Shown: piece by piece, positions 1-8,884 of the stretch
Layout: every line of letters starts with the position of its first letter
Numbering within the stretch: position 1 is the stretch's first letter
Assembly (NCBI GenBank): GCA_946221915.1
Contig: CAMIKG010000009.1
Span: forward strand, 1 to 64,000
DNA: 64,000 bases
Reading direction: 5' to 3'
Source of the DNA: an uncultured Erwinia sp.
GTDB lineage: Bacteria; Pseudomonadota; Gammaproteobacteria; Enterobacterales; Enterobacteriaceae
Made by a program: the position numbers and the translations under genes
Notes under the pieces: generated by a model
The model's input: only the letters and a program-made list of their open reading frames with translations
Told to the model about the DNA's origin: nothing
Databases searched by the model: none

Positions 1-7
1 TCCCTAA

Positions 8-32
8 CCCTCCCCCATTTTATGGGGGAGGG
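8..32. repeat. GC-rich inverted repeat at window edge
   Basis: An 11-bp perfect inverted repeat (arms 8-18 and 22-32, 3-nt loop) of C-rich and G-rich arms. It lies about 70 bp downstream of the LysE-family gene, which reads leftwards, but no T-run follows it on that strand, so a classical terminator is not supported. It may be part of a dispersed intergenic repeat cut by the window edge. A second small hairpin (GACGCG-AAAA-CGCGTC, 82-97) sits closer to the gene end. Confidence 0.4.
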
Positions 33-102
33 AACCAGCTCAGTGATGGCATGAGAAGAGCGCCAGTTAACTCAATAGCATGACGCGAAAACGCGTCGCT
101 GA

Positions 103-729
103 TTAGCGCTTCGACAGCGCCAGTTTGGCGGCAAAGCCGATGAAGACGCAGCCCGTCAGACGATCCATCACCTTCATTACCAGCGGTTTACGCAGCTTTT
201 CGGCGAAATAGTGCGTGGAAGCAATCAGTACACCGCTCCACATCGTGCCGATAATCACATGGGTCAGCGCCATGCCGGTACTCCATAGCGCCACAGAGGC
301 GCCCGCCGGAATAAACTGCGGCAGGAACGAAACATAAAACACGCCGACTTTCGGATTCAGCATGTTGCCCAGCAGCCCTTTGGTAAAGAAACTGAGATAG
401 CCTGCAGACTTACTGCCCGCGCTGACTTGCGGGTTAAACTCCGTGCGCGGTTTCAGCAACAGTCCGATACCCAGCCATAACAGATAAGCGGCGCCCACCA
501 GTTTAATCAGGTTATACGCCATTTCCGAAGCCAGCAGCAGCGCGCCCAGCCCAAGGCCAACCGCCACGCCCCATACCAGACAGCCCATGCTGATGCCAAT
601 CGCCGTCACCAGCGCTTTCTTCCAGCCATTGGCCGCTGAGGTGCGCAGCACCAGCGCAGTATCAAAACCCGGCGTCAGGGTTAAAATGACGATGGCAACC
701 AAAAAAGAGAGCAGTGATGCACTCATCAT
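103..729 (-). CDS. LysE/RhtB-family amino-acid exporter
   Basis: A 208-residue integral membrane protein of the LysE/RhtB family, which exports amino acids or their analogues across the inner membrane. The family signature is visible: an N-terminal helix ending in LTPGFDTALVLR (about residues 17-28), a GxxxG-rich second helix (GISMGCLVWGVAVGLGLG), and LNPKVGVFYVSFLPQF near residues 125-140. About six membrane helices can be read, as expected for this length. The start chosen is the first of two adjacent ATGs, because a GGAG box lies 7 nt before it. It follows the YnfC-like gene by 12 nt on the same strand and may share its transcript. Substrate cannot be told from sequence. Confidence 0.88.
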   Translation of the reverse strand: MMSASLLSFLVAIVILTLTPGFDTALVLRTSAANGWKKALVTAIGISMGCLVWGVAVGLGLGALLLASEMAYNLIKLVGAAYLLWLGIGLLLKPRTEFNPQVSAGSKSAGYLSFFTKGLLGNMLNPKVGVFYVSFLPQFIPAGASVALWSTGMALTHVIIGTMWSGVLIASTHYFAEKLRKPLVMKVMDRLTGCVFIGFAAKLALSKR

Positions 730-741
730 ACGACGTCTCCG

Positions 742-1620
742 TTACTTTTCTGTCCCGCTCTGGGGCTCACTGTTTTTCTTTTCCGCATCCCAGTATTCGT
801 ATCGCGACGCGGCACTGATATTACGTTTGATCGCTTTGGTATCAAACACTTCCGTCTCAAGGATATAGCTCAGCGTACAGTTGCCGGTATCATCCCACGA
901 CTGACATTCATGGATGGCAGTAATGCCGCTGACCGGCGTTTTCGACACCGCCCGCAGCCCCAGCTCGCGGTGCTGGTTGTCATAGCTGTAGGTATCTTTG
1001 CTTTTTTCCGAGGTCACACTCGCCAGCGCGCCTCTGGCGTTCCACTGATAGCGGTATTCGCCGTTCGCCAGGTGATCCGTGCCACGCGAAACGCTTTTTT
1101 GCAGTCTCAGCTGTTTATCGTAACTGTAAGTCGTATCCGTAAAGCCTTTTTCGCCCATCAGCACAAAGACATCGCTGGCGCTGGTGATATTGCCGTTTTT
1201 CCCCTGCTGATACGCTACCATGCCCTGCTTATTGGTGACTTCGACCCACTTATTATCTTTATTCACGCGCACCGAAATTTTGTAGTCAGCCTGCCAGCCA
1301 GTCGGAGTGCGCATCAGATGCTGCTCCATATTGAGCTGCACATTATTCTCATTCTTGTCGTAACTGGCCTGCGCCACCTGCAGCCTGCCGCACGCGTCAA
1401 ACTGCGCCAACAGCCGCTTCTGCGAATTGATATCTTTGCCAAATTCGCCCACCGCCACCTGGCGGATTTGCCCCTTCGCTGTCCCGCCGAGCAAAATCAC
1501 ATTATTACTGTCATTGACGACTTTGCTGTTGGCCGGGCAGGCTTCGGCGGCGCGGGCGGAAAAACTCAGCGCAGAACTCACGGCCAATGTCATCAAACCA
1601 AATGTATGTATTTTCGTCAT
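742..1620 (-). CDS. YnfC-like secreted protein of unknown function
   Basis: I chose the internal ATG at 1620 (292 residues). From there a clear type I signal peptide can be read: basic start, hydrophobic LMTLAVSSALSFS, then ARA before AEACP. The in-frame ATG at 1653 would add 11 residues and run into the upstream LysR gene. The mature part is polar, with several Y-x-Y-D strands (TYSYDKQ, TYSYDNQ) and a C-terminal block with CQSWDDTGNC that resembles the E. coli YnfC (UPF0257) family. YnfC is a lipoprotein, whereas here the Cys after the signal is not in a proper lipobox, so a soluble periplasmic protein is more likely. Function is unknown. It lies 10 nt after the LysR gene and 12 nt before the LysE gene, all on one strand. 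Confidence 0.7.
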   Translation of the reverse strand: MTKIHTFGLMTLAVSSALSFSARAAEACPANSKVVNDSNNVILLGGTAKGQIRQVAVGEFGKDINSQKRLLAQFDACGRLQVAQASYDKNENNVQLNMEQHLMRTPTGWQADYKISVRVNKDNKWVEVTNKQGMVAYQQGKNGNITSASDVFVLMGEKGFTDTTYSYDKQLRLQKSVSRGTDHLANGEYRYQWNARGALASVTSEKSKDTYSYDNQHRELGLRAVSKTPVSGITAIHECQSWDDTGNCTLSYILETEVFDTKAIKRNISAASRYEYWDAEKKNSEPQSGTEK

Positions 1621-1630
1621 AGCCCTGGCC

Positions 1631-2539
1631 TTAAATCGGTGAATACTGTTCACGAATAAAATCGATAAATGCCCGCAGCGGCGCCGGGATCAGGCGACGA
1701 TCGGGATAGTATAACCAGGGGCCGGGAAATTCCTGCCACCAGGGCTGCAAAACCGCTTCCAGTTCGCCACTGTCAAGGGCAGGGCGCAACCACTCTTCGA
1801 ACAGATAAATCACGCCACCACCGGCAACAGCCGTCGCCACCGCCAGGTCCACCGCCGCGCCGACGCTGACCACCAGCGGCCCTTTAACCTGCACGCGCAC
1901 CACTTCGCCTGCACGTTCGAATTCCCATTCCGGCATCACACCGCTCGCATAACGACCGCGCAAACAACGATGGTGCAGAAGTTCCGAGGGATGTTGCGGA
2001 CGACCATAGCGTGCAAGATAGCCCGGCGCGGCCGCCACCGCAGCGCGCTGACGGCGCGGGCCAATCGGCAGCGCCACCATGTCCTGCTCCAGGCACTCAT
2101 CATAGCGTATACCGGCATCGCAGCCATCACGGAAAACATCCTGCACATTGCTTTCCGCCACCACTTCGAGCTGAATATCAGGGTAACGCTGCAGGAAGGC
2201 GGGGACGATGGCGGGTAATACCAGCCGCGTTGCACTGACCGGAACATTGAGCCGCAGCGTCCCCGCAGGAGTGTCGCGATAATGATTGATGGCATCCAGC
2301 GCCGCCTCCACCTCGCCCATCGCTGGCATCAGACGTGCCATCAGCGCCCTGCCCACCTCCGTCAGCACCACCGTACGCGTGGTGCGATGGAATAAGCGTA
2401 CGCCAAGCTGCTGTTCCGCGCGTCGCACGGCATCACTGATACGCGAGGGATTACTGCCCGTTACGCGCGCCGCCTCGCGAAAACCGCCCGCTTTTGCCAC
2501 CGCCACCACTGCATGAAGCAGTGCAATATCCAGCTGCAT
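1631..2539 (-). CDS. LysR-family transcriptional regulator
   Basis: A 302-residue LysR-type regulator. The N-terminal winged helix-turn-helix is clear (ALLHAVVAVAKAGGFREAA followed by SRISDAVRRAEQQLGVRLF and HRTTRTVVLTEVGR, residues 5-65). A substrate-binding domain follows, from about residue 90. The start at 2539 (MQLDIALLHAV) matches the usual LysR N terminus; the longer open frame reaching 2638 would overlap the divergent reductase start and adds 33 residues unlike the family. It is divergent from the aldo/keto reductase, with a 97-bp shared upstream region. This is the usual arrangement for a LysR protein controlling its neighbour, though the two genes downstream on its own strand are also possible targets. 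Confidence 0.9.
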   Translation of the reverse strand: MQLDIALLHAVVAVAKAGGFREAARVTGSNPSRISDAVRRAEQQLGVRLFHRTTRTVVLTEVGRALMARLMPAMGEVEAALDAINHYRDTPAGTLRLNVPVSATRLVLPAIVPAFLQRYPDIQLEVVAESNVQDVFRDGCDAGIRYDECLEQDMVALPIGPRRQRAAVAAAPGYLARYGRPQHPSELLHHRCLRGRYASGVMPEWEFERAGEVVRVQVKGPLVVSVGAAVDLAVATAVAGGGVIYLFEEWLRPALDSGELEAVLQPWWQEFPGPWLYYPDRRLIPAPLRAFIDFIREQYSPI

Positions 2540-2636
2540 TGTCCGCCATCCCGTACAGTTTGTCGTGATTTCACCGGATAGTTGCACACGCGGGGAGTCA
2601 ATACAATGACCAGGATACTTATTCAGGAGGTGTACC

Positions 2637-3506
2637 ATGTCTCAGGCAGCATTCACGTATTCTCTCGCCGGTCGCCAGATTAATCGGCTCGGCTATGGCA
2701 CGATGCAACTGGCAGGACCTGGTGTATTTGGTCCTCACGCCGATGAAGCACGTTGCATCCAGGTACTGCGCGATGCCGTTGAACTCGGCGTGCGCCATAT
2801 TGATACCAGCGACTTTTATGGCCCGCACGTCACTAATCTGCTGATTAAAAAAGCGCTGCATCCGTATGTCAGCGATCTCTGTCTCGTCACCAAAATTGGC
2901 GCGAAGCGTGATAACCAGGGCAACTGGCTGCCCGCTTTCAGCGAAGACGAGCTGACGCAGGCGGTGGAGGATAATCTGCGTCATCTCGGGCTGGACGTGC
3001 TGGAGGTGGTCAACTTGCGCAGTATGATTGATGTGCATCAGCCCGCAGAAGGTTCACTGGAGGAGCCGCTGCAGACGCTGGTCAAGCTGCAGGCGCGCGG
3101 GCTGATTCGCCATATTGGCCTGAGCAACGTGACGGCGCAGCAGGTTGCCGATGCACAACAGGTAACGCCGATTGCCTGCGTGCAGAACCTGTATAACCTG
3201 GCGAATCGTCAGGATGATGCGTTAATCGATCAGCTGGCGGCACAGGGCATCGCGTATGTGCCCTTTTTCCCGCTCGGCGGTTTTTCACCGTTACAGTCCG
3301 CCGAACTGAACGAGGTGGCGCAATCCCTCAGCGCAACACCACTGCAGGTGGCGCTCGCCTGGCTGCTGCAACGTGCGCCGAACATCATGCTGATCCCGGG
3401 GACCTCATCGCTCCAGCACCTGCGGGAAAATATCGCCAGTGCGCAACTGACGCTACCTGCTGAGGCGCTGGAGAAGCTTAACCGAATGGGTGAATCGCGG
3501 GGGTAA
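2637..3506 (+). CDS. pdxI: aldo/keto reductase, PdxI (YdbC) type
   Basis: A 289-residue aldo/keto reductase that closely follows E. coli YdbC, described as the pyridoxal reductase PdxI (NADPH-dependent pyridoxal to pyridoxine). Visible family features are the N-terminal INRLGYGTMQLAGPGVFGP, the active-site HIDTSDFYGPHVTN (Asp57, Tyr61), catalytic Lys86 in VTKIGA, the HIGLSNVT strand, and LIPGTSSLQHLREN for cofactor binding. The start is fixed by a strong AGGAGG box 5-7 nt upstream. It is divergent from the LysR gene and probably regulated by it. A vitamin B6 role is inferred from the family; other carbonyl substrates are possible. Confidence 0.85.
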   Translation: MSQAAFTYSLAGRQINRLGYGTMQLAGPGVFGPHADEARCIQVLRDAVELGVRHIDTSDFYGPHVTNLLIKKALHPYVSDLCLVTKIGAKRDNQGNWLPAFSEDELTQAVEDNLRHLGLDVLEVVNLRSMIDVHQPAEGSLEEPLQTLVKLQARGLIRHIGLSNVTAQQVADAQQVTPIACVQNLYNLANRQDDALIDQLAAQGIAYVPFFPLGGFSPLQSAELNEVAQSLSATPLQVALAWLLQRAPNIMLIPGTSSLQHLRENIASAQLTLPAEALEKLNRMGESRG

Positions 3507-3817
3507 CAAGGAATATAAAAAGCCCTGGCAGCGCTGGGGCACTGTTCTCCCGCACTGACACGCTAAGTAAAATTAAGGTATCGCTGCACGTTACCGATAC
3601 TAACAAGAGGTGCAGTGTAATGGTGGCATCCGATTGATGCCGGGCGCGCAAAAACCAGATAAGCACTGTAACCAGGTAGCGCTAATCTCTTACCGTGTTA
3701 CGAAAGCGGTCGGTTTTGTCGCCGAGATCATCGTGACTCCGATCCAATGATTAACGGGTGATTAGCGGCAACGTTCTCATGGAATCAGAAAACGACTGTT
3801 CACAGGAAATGCATATC
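3507..3817. other. gene-free stretch
   Basis: No coding region is supported in this 311-bp stretch. A small inverted repeat (GGCATC-CGATT-GATGCC, 3625-3641) and a GC-rich hairpin followed by a T-run on the minus strand (about 3517-3541) are present, but no gene end points to either. A promoter for the following gene must lie here; no convincing -35/-10 pair was identified. Confidence 0.5.
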
Positions 3818-4558
3818 ATGGTTAATCAGGTCGGCACTGCCCAGCAGGCCACTCGTCAGCTTGCAGAGGTTTTACGCCCGGCAACCGGGTCTGCCGCATC
3901 CGCCATTGCCGGTGAGGCGACAGAAAGTACCAGCAGCAATAGCGTCACGCTTTCATCACTGGCCCAGCAGCTCAGCGACAGCGCAAGCCGGGCTGACGCA
4001 CAGTACGCAGGTCTCAGCCACAAAGAACTCGGCGCCACCGCCACCGCGTTGCTCAGCAAAATCACGGGAACGCTGTATAGCGCCAGCCGCACGCTCAATG
4101 ATGCTGAAGTGCCTGACAGCACTGACCCTGAACGCCTGGCCCGGGCAACGCAAGCGACCGCGTTTGTGAATGGCAACGGCCAGAATCCTTATGCCGGTCT
4201 TTCACGCGACCAGCTGGCGTTAATTACCTATGACGACAGCGGGCTTTACACCACCAACGAAAGACGAGCGGCCTGGGAAGAGGCATCGGATCAGGAGTAT
4301 GCCTGGCGGCAAAAGGCCGTTGCGCAGGCGATGGCGGAGTACAACAGCAGCGGCAAACTGACCGACTTCTTCAGCAACGTGCTGGATCACTATAAATCGT
4401 TGCCAGCAATTGAACAGGCGCAATATCCGCAGGATTACGAAGCCAAATTAGAGAAATGGATCGAGCTGGATTACAACTACCTGACTAACCAGGCTGAAGG
4501 TAAAGGTAATCCGCTCGATGCCGTCACATTGCAGCAAGGACTCGATATACTGCAATGA
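3818..4558 (+). CDS. unrecognised protein with two YAGLS-type motifs
   Basis: I do not recognise this 246-residue protein. The start at 3818 is preferred over the upstream in-frame ATG at 3758 because an AGGA box sits 10 nt before it. The N-terminal third is Ser/Thr/Ala/Gln-rich and low complexity, with no signal peptide or membrane helix. Two copies of a short motif occur: YAGLSHKELGATA and, about 75 residues later, YAGLSRDQLALITYDDSG. The second is followed by YTTNERRAAWEEASDQEYAWRQ, a charged, probably helical segment. The C-terminal half is acidic and aromatic. A secreted or effector-like protein using a non-Sec route is conceivable but not shown. It stands alone and ends in its own terminator. 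Confidence 0.75.
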   Translation: MVNQVGTAQQATRQLAEVLRPATGSAASAIAGEATESTSSNSVTLSSLAQQLSDSASRADAQYAGLSHKELGATATALLSKITGTLYSASRTLNDAEVPDSTDPERLARATQATAFVNGNGQNPYAGLSRDQLALITYDDSGLYTTNERRAAWEEASDQEYAWRQKAVAQAMAEYNSSGKLTDFFSNVLDHYKSLPAIEQAQYPQDYEAKLEKWIELDYNYLTNQAEGKGNPLDAVTLQQGLDILQ

Positions 4559-4632
4559 TAACGTTGCGCTGATCCTGGCGTTCAGCCGTAAAATAACGAG
4601 CCGTATTTACCGCTGACCGTCGCGCCAAAGAC

Positions 4633-4653
4633 CCCGCAAATTGCGGGTTTTTT
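4633..4653 (+). terminator. rho-independent terminator
   Basis: A CCCGC stem with an AAATT loop and GCGGG, followed by seven T on the plus strand, 75 nt after the stop of the unrecognised gene. It separates that gene from the convergent urea operon, which ends at 4678. Confidence 0.85.
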
Positions 4654-4677
4654 ATCTGCGTTGCTGCCGGCGTGGTG

Positions 4678-5376
4678 TTATATGGCGACAAGGTGTCGTA
4701 CCCCATCTTCCTCCATGGTAGTCCCGCTTCCACGCTGCACAATCTCACCCCGCGACATTACCAGATAGCTGTCTGCCAGTTCGGCGGCGAAGTCGTAAAA
4801 CTGCTCCACCAGCAGAATGGCCATATCGCCACGCTGCGCCAGCTGACGGATAACGGCGCCGATCTCCTTGATCACTGACGGCTGGATGCCTTCGGTTGGC
4901 TCATCGAGAATCAGCAACTGCGGGCGCGATGCCAGCGCGCGGCCAATCGCCAGTTGCTGCTGCTGACCGCCGGACAAATCGCCGCCGCGGCGTGATTTCA
5001 TCTCAAACAGCACCGGAAACAGCTGCCAGATTTCATCAGGCACCACGCTGGCCTGTGAGGCGGGAAAACGTGATAACCCCATCAGCAGATTCTCCTCCAC
5101 GGTAAGGCGCGGAAAAATCTCCCTGCCCTGCGGCACATAGGCGATGCCCGCCTGCACACGCTGATGAGGTTTCCGGCTGTTGATGACCCGGTCCTGCCAG
5201 CGGATCTCACCGGATTTGGCGGGTATCAGTCCCATCAGGCATTTCAGCAGGGTGGTTTTGCCGACGCCGTTGCGTCCCAGCAGGCAGGTGATCTCCCCGG
5301 CGTTAACCTCAAACGACAGCCCGCGCAGAATATGGCTGCCGCCGTAATACTGATTCAGTTGCGATACCTTTAACAT
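4678..5376 (-). CDS. urtE: urea ABC transporter ATP-binding protein UrtE
   Basis: A 232-residue ATPase subunit of the UrtABCDE urea importer. It is a LivF-like ABC protein with Walker A GRNGVGKTTLLK (near residue 36), the signature LSGGQQQQLAIGRALA, Walker B LLILDEPTEGIQPS and switch His in ILLVEQFYDFA. The TEGIQPS sequence is typical of UrtE among branched-chain-type ATPases. The start at 5376 (MLKVSQLNQYYGG) begins right at the ABC domain; the longer open frame upstream lies inside urtD. It is the last gene of the operon, 1 nt after the urtD stop, implying coupled translation. Confidence 0.96.
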   Translation of the reverse strand: MLKVSQLNQYYGGSHILRGLSFEVNAGEITCLLGRNGVGKTTLLKCLMGLIPAKSGEIRWQDRVINSRKPHQRVQAGIAYVPQGREIFPRLTVEENLLMGLSRFPASQASVVPDEIWQLFPVLFEMKSRRGGDLSGGQQQQLAIGRALASRPQLLILDEPTEGIQPSVIKEIGAVIRQLAQRGDMAILLVEQFYDFAAELADSYLVMSRGEIVQRGSGTTMEEDGVRHLVAI

Positions 5377-5377
5377 T

Positions 5378-6169
5378 TCAGCGCCCCAGATAAACGTCGA
5401 TGACCTGCTCGTTGGCCTGCACTTCACGCAACGATCCTTCCGCCAGCACCTGGCCCTGATGCAGCACCGTGACAGAGTCCGCGATGGTTTCCACAAAACC
5501 CATATCGTGCTCCACCACCATCAGCGAGTGTTGCCCCGCCAGCTGGCGAAACAGTTCGGCGGTGTATTCGGTTTCTGCGTCCGTCATGCCTGCCGCAGGT
5601 TCGTCCAGTAACAGCAGATGCGGTTCCTGCACCAGCAGCATGCCGATTTCCAGAAACTGCTTCTGCCCGTGCGACAGCAGACCCGCCTGGCGATACCGCT
5701 CATGGCCTAAACGCAGCAGCTGCAATACCTCGTCAATACGATCCTGCTGTTCGCTGCTGAGCCGCGCGCGCAGGCTGGCCCAGACCGACTTATTGGTTTT
5801 CAGCGCGAGTTCCAGATTGTCAAATACCGTCAGGGCTTCAAACACCGTCGGCTTCTGGAATTTGCGCCCGATACCGGCGCGGGCAATTTCCACCGGCGAT
5901 AAACGGGTGAGATCGTTATTCTGGTCATAGGTCACCTGGCCGCTGTCAGGCCGTGTTTTGCCGGTGATCACATCCATCAGGGTGGTTTTACCGGCGCCGT
6001 TCGGGCCGATGATGCAACGCAATTCGCCGACGCCAATCTGCAACGACAGATCTGTCAGGGCGCGAAAGCCCTCGAAAGCGACATTAATGTTTTCCAGCTG
6101 CAGTACCGGGTCCCGCTGTTCGCGGTGGCGATCGGCGGGATGGGCTTGCGTAAACAGGTGTTCAGTCAT
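5378..6169 (-). CDS. urtD: urea ABC transporter ATP-binding protein UrtD
   Basis: A 263-residue ATPase subunit of the urea importer (LivG-like). It has Walker A GPNGAGKTTLMD, a Q-loop in IGRKFQKPTVFEALTV, signature LSHGQKQFLEIGMLL, Walker B LLLLDEPAAGMTD and switch region MVVEHDMGFV. A GRKFQKPTVF sequence and the short signature loop are characteristic of UrtD. The start at 6169 (MTEHLF) overlaps the urtC end by 8 nt. It pairs with UrtE to power uptake of urea bound by UrtA. Confidence 0.96.
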   Translation of the reverse strand: MTEHLFTQAHPADRHREQRDPVLQLENINVAFEGFRALTDLSLQIGVGELRCIIGPNGAGKTTLMDVITGKTRPDSGQVTYDQNNDLTRLSPVEIARAGIGRKFQKPTVFEALTVFDNLELALKTNKSVWASLRARLSSEQQDRIDEVLQLLRLGHERYRQAGLLSHGQKQFLEIGMLLVQEPHLLLLDEPAAGMTDAETEYTAELFRQLAGQHSLMVVEHDMGFVETIADSVTVLHQGQVLAEGSLREVQANEQVIDVYLGR

Positions 6170-7238
6170 GTCGCCTCCGGCGCAGCAGGCCAATGACGCC
6201 GCGCGGTAAAAACAGGGTGACGAGGATAAACATCAGCCCGAGGAAGAAAAGCCAGAACTCAGGAAAAGCCATCGTGAACCAGCTTTTAGCGCCATTGACG
6301 ATAGCGGCGCCAAACAGCGGGCCGATCAGCGTGCCGCGTCCGCCGAGTGCTACCCAAATCGCGGCTTCGATGGAGTTGGTCGGCGACATTTCGCCAGGAT
6401 TGATGATCCCCACCTGCGGCACGTACAGTGCGCCAGCAAGACCACACAGCACCGCCGACAGCGTCCAGACAAACAGCTTGAAACCTCGCGGATCATAACC
6501 ACAGAACATCAGACGGTTTTCCGCATCGCGCACCGCCGTCAGCACGCGGCCAAATTTGCTGCGCGCCAGCAGCAGCCCCACCGCGAGAGTAGCCGCCAGC
6601 AGCAACACGGTGGCGATAAACAGTCCAATACGCGTGCCGGTAGCCGTCACGCTGAAGCCCAGCAGCGTGGTAAAACCGGTAAATCCGTTATTACCGCCGA
6701 AGCCGGTTTCATTGCGGAAAAACAGCAGCATACCGGCATAGGTTAATGCCTGCGTCATAATCGAAAAGTAGACCCCTTTGATGCGCGAACGGAAGGCAAA
6801 AAAGCCAAACACCAGCGCCAGCAGGCCAGGCGCCAGCACGATCAGGCACAATGCCCATGCAAAGTGCTGTGTGCCTGCCCAGAACCACGGCAGCTCATGC
6901 CATGACAGGAATGACATAAAGGCGGGCAAACCCTCTCCGGCGGCCTGGCGCATCAGATACATGCCCATCGCATAGCCACCCAGGGCAAAAAACAGTCCGT
7001 GCCCCAGCGACAATAAGCCCGCGTAGCCCCACACCAGATCCAGCGCCACCGCAACGATGGCGTAACAGAGAATTTTCCCCACCAGCGTCAGCGTATAGGT
7101 TGATACCGCCAGCGGATGGCTGGCCGGCAGCAGGGCAAGGAAAGGCATAACCAGCAGCGCCAGCAACACCAGCGCGGCGATACTCAGTGTCAGACGTGGC
7201 GCACGGCGCGCCAGATTGAGCGTAATGGGTTGCGCCAT
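6162..7238 (-). CDS. urtC: urea ABC transporter permease UrtC
   Basis: A 358-residue inner-membrane permease of the LivM type. About ten hydrophobic helices can be read, with the conserved DLVWGYAGLLSLGHGLFFALGGYAMG near residue 70, an ENRLMFCGYDPRGFKLF cytoplasmic loop, and VALGGRGTLIGPLFGA near the C terminus, ending in an Arg-rich tail. The start ATG shares one base with the urtB stop (TGATG), so the two are translationally coupled. It forms the membrane channel together with UrtB. Confidence 0.96.
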   Translation of the reverse strand: MAQPITLNLARRAPRLTLSIAALVLLALLVMPFLALLPASHPLAVSTYTLTLVGKILCYAIVAVALDLVWGYAGLLSLGHGLFFALGGYAMGMYLMRQAAGEGLPAFMSFLSWHELPWFWAGTQHFAWALCLIVLAPGLLALVFGFFAFRSRIKGVYFSIMTQALTYAGMLLFFRNETGFGGNNGFTGFTTLLGFSVTATGTRIGLFIATVLLLAATLAVGLLLARSKFGRVLTAVRDAENRLMFCGYDPRGFKLFVWTLSAVLCGLAGALYVPQVGIINPGEMSPTNSIEAAIWVALGGRGTLIGPLFGAAIVNGAKSWFTMAFPEFWLFFLGLMFILVTLFLPRGVIGLLRRRRHD

Positions 7239-8800
7239 CAGTCGATCACCCTCCCTTTCATGGCAAACAGTCCCTGCGGTCGTTTCTGAATAAACAGCAC
7301 GATCAGTACGAGGATCAGGATTTTGCCCAGCACCGCACCAATTTGCGGCTCCAGCAGTTTATTGAGAATACCGAGACCAAAGGCCGCCACCACGGTGCCT
7401 GCCAGCTGGCCGACGCCGCCCAGCACAACCACCAGGAAGGAGTCGATAATATAGCCCTGGCCCAGTTCCGGTCCGACATTGCCCAGCTGCGACAGCGCCA
7501 CGCCGCCGAGACCCGCAATGCCCGATCCGAGGCCAAACGCCAGCATATCAATGCGCCCGGTCGGCACGCCGCAGCAGTCGGCCATGGCGCGGTTTTGCGT
7601 CACGGCCCGCACGTTCATCCCCAGCCGGGTTCGGTTGAGCAGTAGCCAGGTCAGCAGCAGCACGCCGGTAACAAAAATAATCACCGCGATGCGGTTCCAC
7701 GGCAGCACCAGATTGGGCAGCACCTGCAGTCCGCCAGACAGCCATGACGGGTTGGCGACTTCCAGGTTCTGCGCGCCAAACAGAATACGCACCAGCTGGA
7801 TTAGCATCAGGCTGATGCCCCAGGTCGCCAGCAGGGTTTCCAGCGGGCGGCCATAGAGATGGCGGATAATCGTGCGTTCCAGCAGCATGCCAGTGCCTGC
7901 CGTCACTGCGAAGGCCACCGGCAGCGCCAGCAGCGGATACCATTCGAGCCATTGCGGCGCGTAGTGCTGGAAAAAGCTCTGCACCAGCCAGGTGGCATAC
8001 GCGCCCAGCATCAGCATTTCACCGTGCGCCATATTGATCACGCCAAGCAGGCCATAGGTGATCGCCAGACCCAGCGCCGCCAGCAGCAGGATCGAACCAA
8101 GGGAGAATCCGCTAAAGGCCTGCCCCAGCCACTCGCCCCATTTCAGGCGATCTTTAATCTGCTGCAGGCTTTGTGCCGCCGCGTCGCGCACTATCGCCTC
8201 AGGCTCCTGTTCGGGCTGGGTCAGCCGCTGCAGGCTGGCCTGCATACCGGGATCGCTGGACTCACCAAGTAATTTCACCGCTTTCAGCCGCACCAGCGCA
8301 TCGCCGGAGGCCAGCTGCAGATTCGCCGCCGCCATTGCCAGCGCCCGCTGTACGCGCGGCTCCGGTTCAGCGGCGAGGCGTTGCTCAATCAATGGCAGCT
8401 GCTCCGCCGCGCCATCGTTCTGCAATTGCTGTGCGGCATGCAGCCGCACGCCTGCATCGCTGCTCACCAGCTGATGTGCAGCCAGCGCGCTGTTAATCAG
8501 TACGCGCAGCCGGTTATTCATCAGCAGTTTTTTGGTCGCGCCGTCAGGCTGACTGGCGCTATCCAGCGGCAGCAAACGGTTATTCTGACTGCTGAACGGC
8601 TGTTGGTTGTCGTCAACGACCACGTTTTCCGCCTTCAGCGCTTCCAGCAGCGGCAGACGGCTGGCATCTGGCGCCGCCGCCCACTGTTGCAGTAATGCCG
8701 CCTGCTGAGTACGGCTGGCCGCGGCGAAATCAGCGGCTGGCCCGGCCTGAGCCAGCCACGGCAACAGCATCAGGCTGAGAAAAAAGGTGCGTAATGTCAT
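7238..8800 (-). CDS. urtB: urea ABC transporter permease UrtB
   Basis: A 520-residue subunit. Residues 1-20 form a signal sequence. Residues about 20-220 are an Ala/Gln/Leu-rich, HEAT-like helical region with repeats such as ALAMAAANLQLASGDALVRLKAVKLLG, predicted to lie in the periplasm. Residues about 230-520 are the LivH-type permease (ITYGLLGVINMAHGEMLMLGAYATW; ILNKLLEPQIGAVLGK). The long N-terminal extension is usual for UrtB and distinguishes it from amino-acid permeases. The start at 8800 gives a proper signal peptide. It follows urtA after 85 bp that contain stem-loops. Confidence 0.95.
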   Translation of the reverse strand: MTLRTFFLSLMLLPWLAQAGPAADFAAASRTQQAALLQQWAAAPDASRLPLLEALKAENVVVDDNQQPFSSQNNRLLPLDSASQPDGATKKLLMNNRLRVLINSALAAHQLVSSDAGVRLHAAQQLQNDGAAEQLPLIEQRLAAEPEPRVQRALAMAAANLQLASGDALVRLKAVKLLGESSDPGMQASLQRLTQPEQEPEAIVRDAAAQSLQQIKDRLKWGEWLGQAFSGFSLGSILLLAALGLAITYGLLGVINMAHGEMLMLGAYATWLVQSFFQHYAPQWLEWYPLLALPVAFAVTAGTGMLLERTIIRHLYGRPLETLLATWGISLMLIQLVRILFGAQNLEVANPSWLSGGLQVLPNLVLPWNRIAVIIFVTGVLLLTWLLLNRTRLGMNVRAVTQNRAMADCCGVPTGRIDMLAFGLGSGIAGLGGVALSQLGNVGPELGQGYIIDSFLVVVLGGVGQLAGTVVAAFGLGILNKLLEPQIGAVLGKILILVLIVLFIQKRPQGLFAMKGRVID

Positions 8801-8831
8801 ACGTCGGCTCTGATGATTAAAGAGATTAGGA

Positions 8832-8884
8832 GGGGGCATACCGGCCCCCTTCATGCACCACTCCCGCCATACGGGCGCGTGGTG
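8832..8884 (-). promoter_or_regulatory. stem-loops between urtA and urtB
   Basis: Two inverted repeats fill the 85-bp urtA-urtB gap: GGGGGC/GCCCCC (8832-8849, 6-nt loop) and CACCAC/GTGGTG (8856-8884, with an inner CCCG/CGGG hairpin). Neither is followed by a T-run on the transcribed strand. Such intercistronic structures after a binding-protein gene commonly protect the upstream message or partly attenuate, giving more binding protein than permease; that role is inferred here. Confidence 0.5.
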
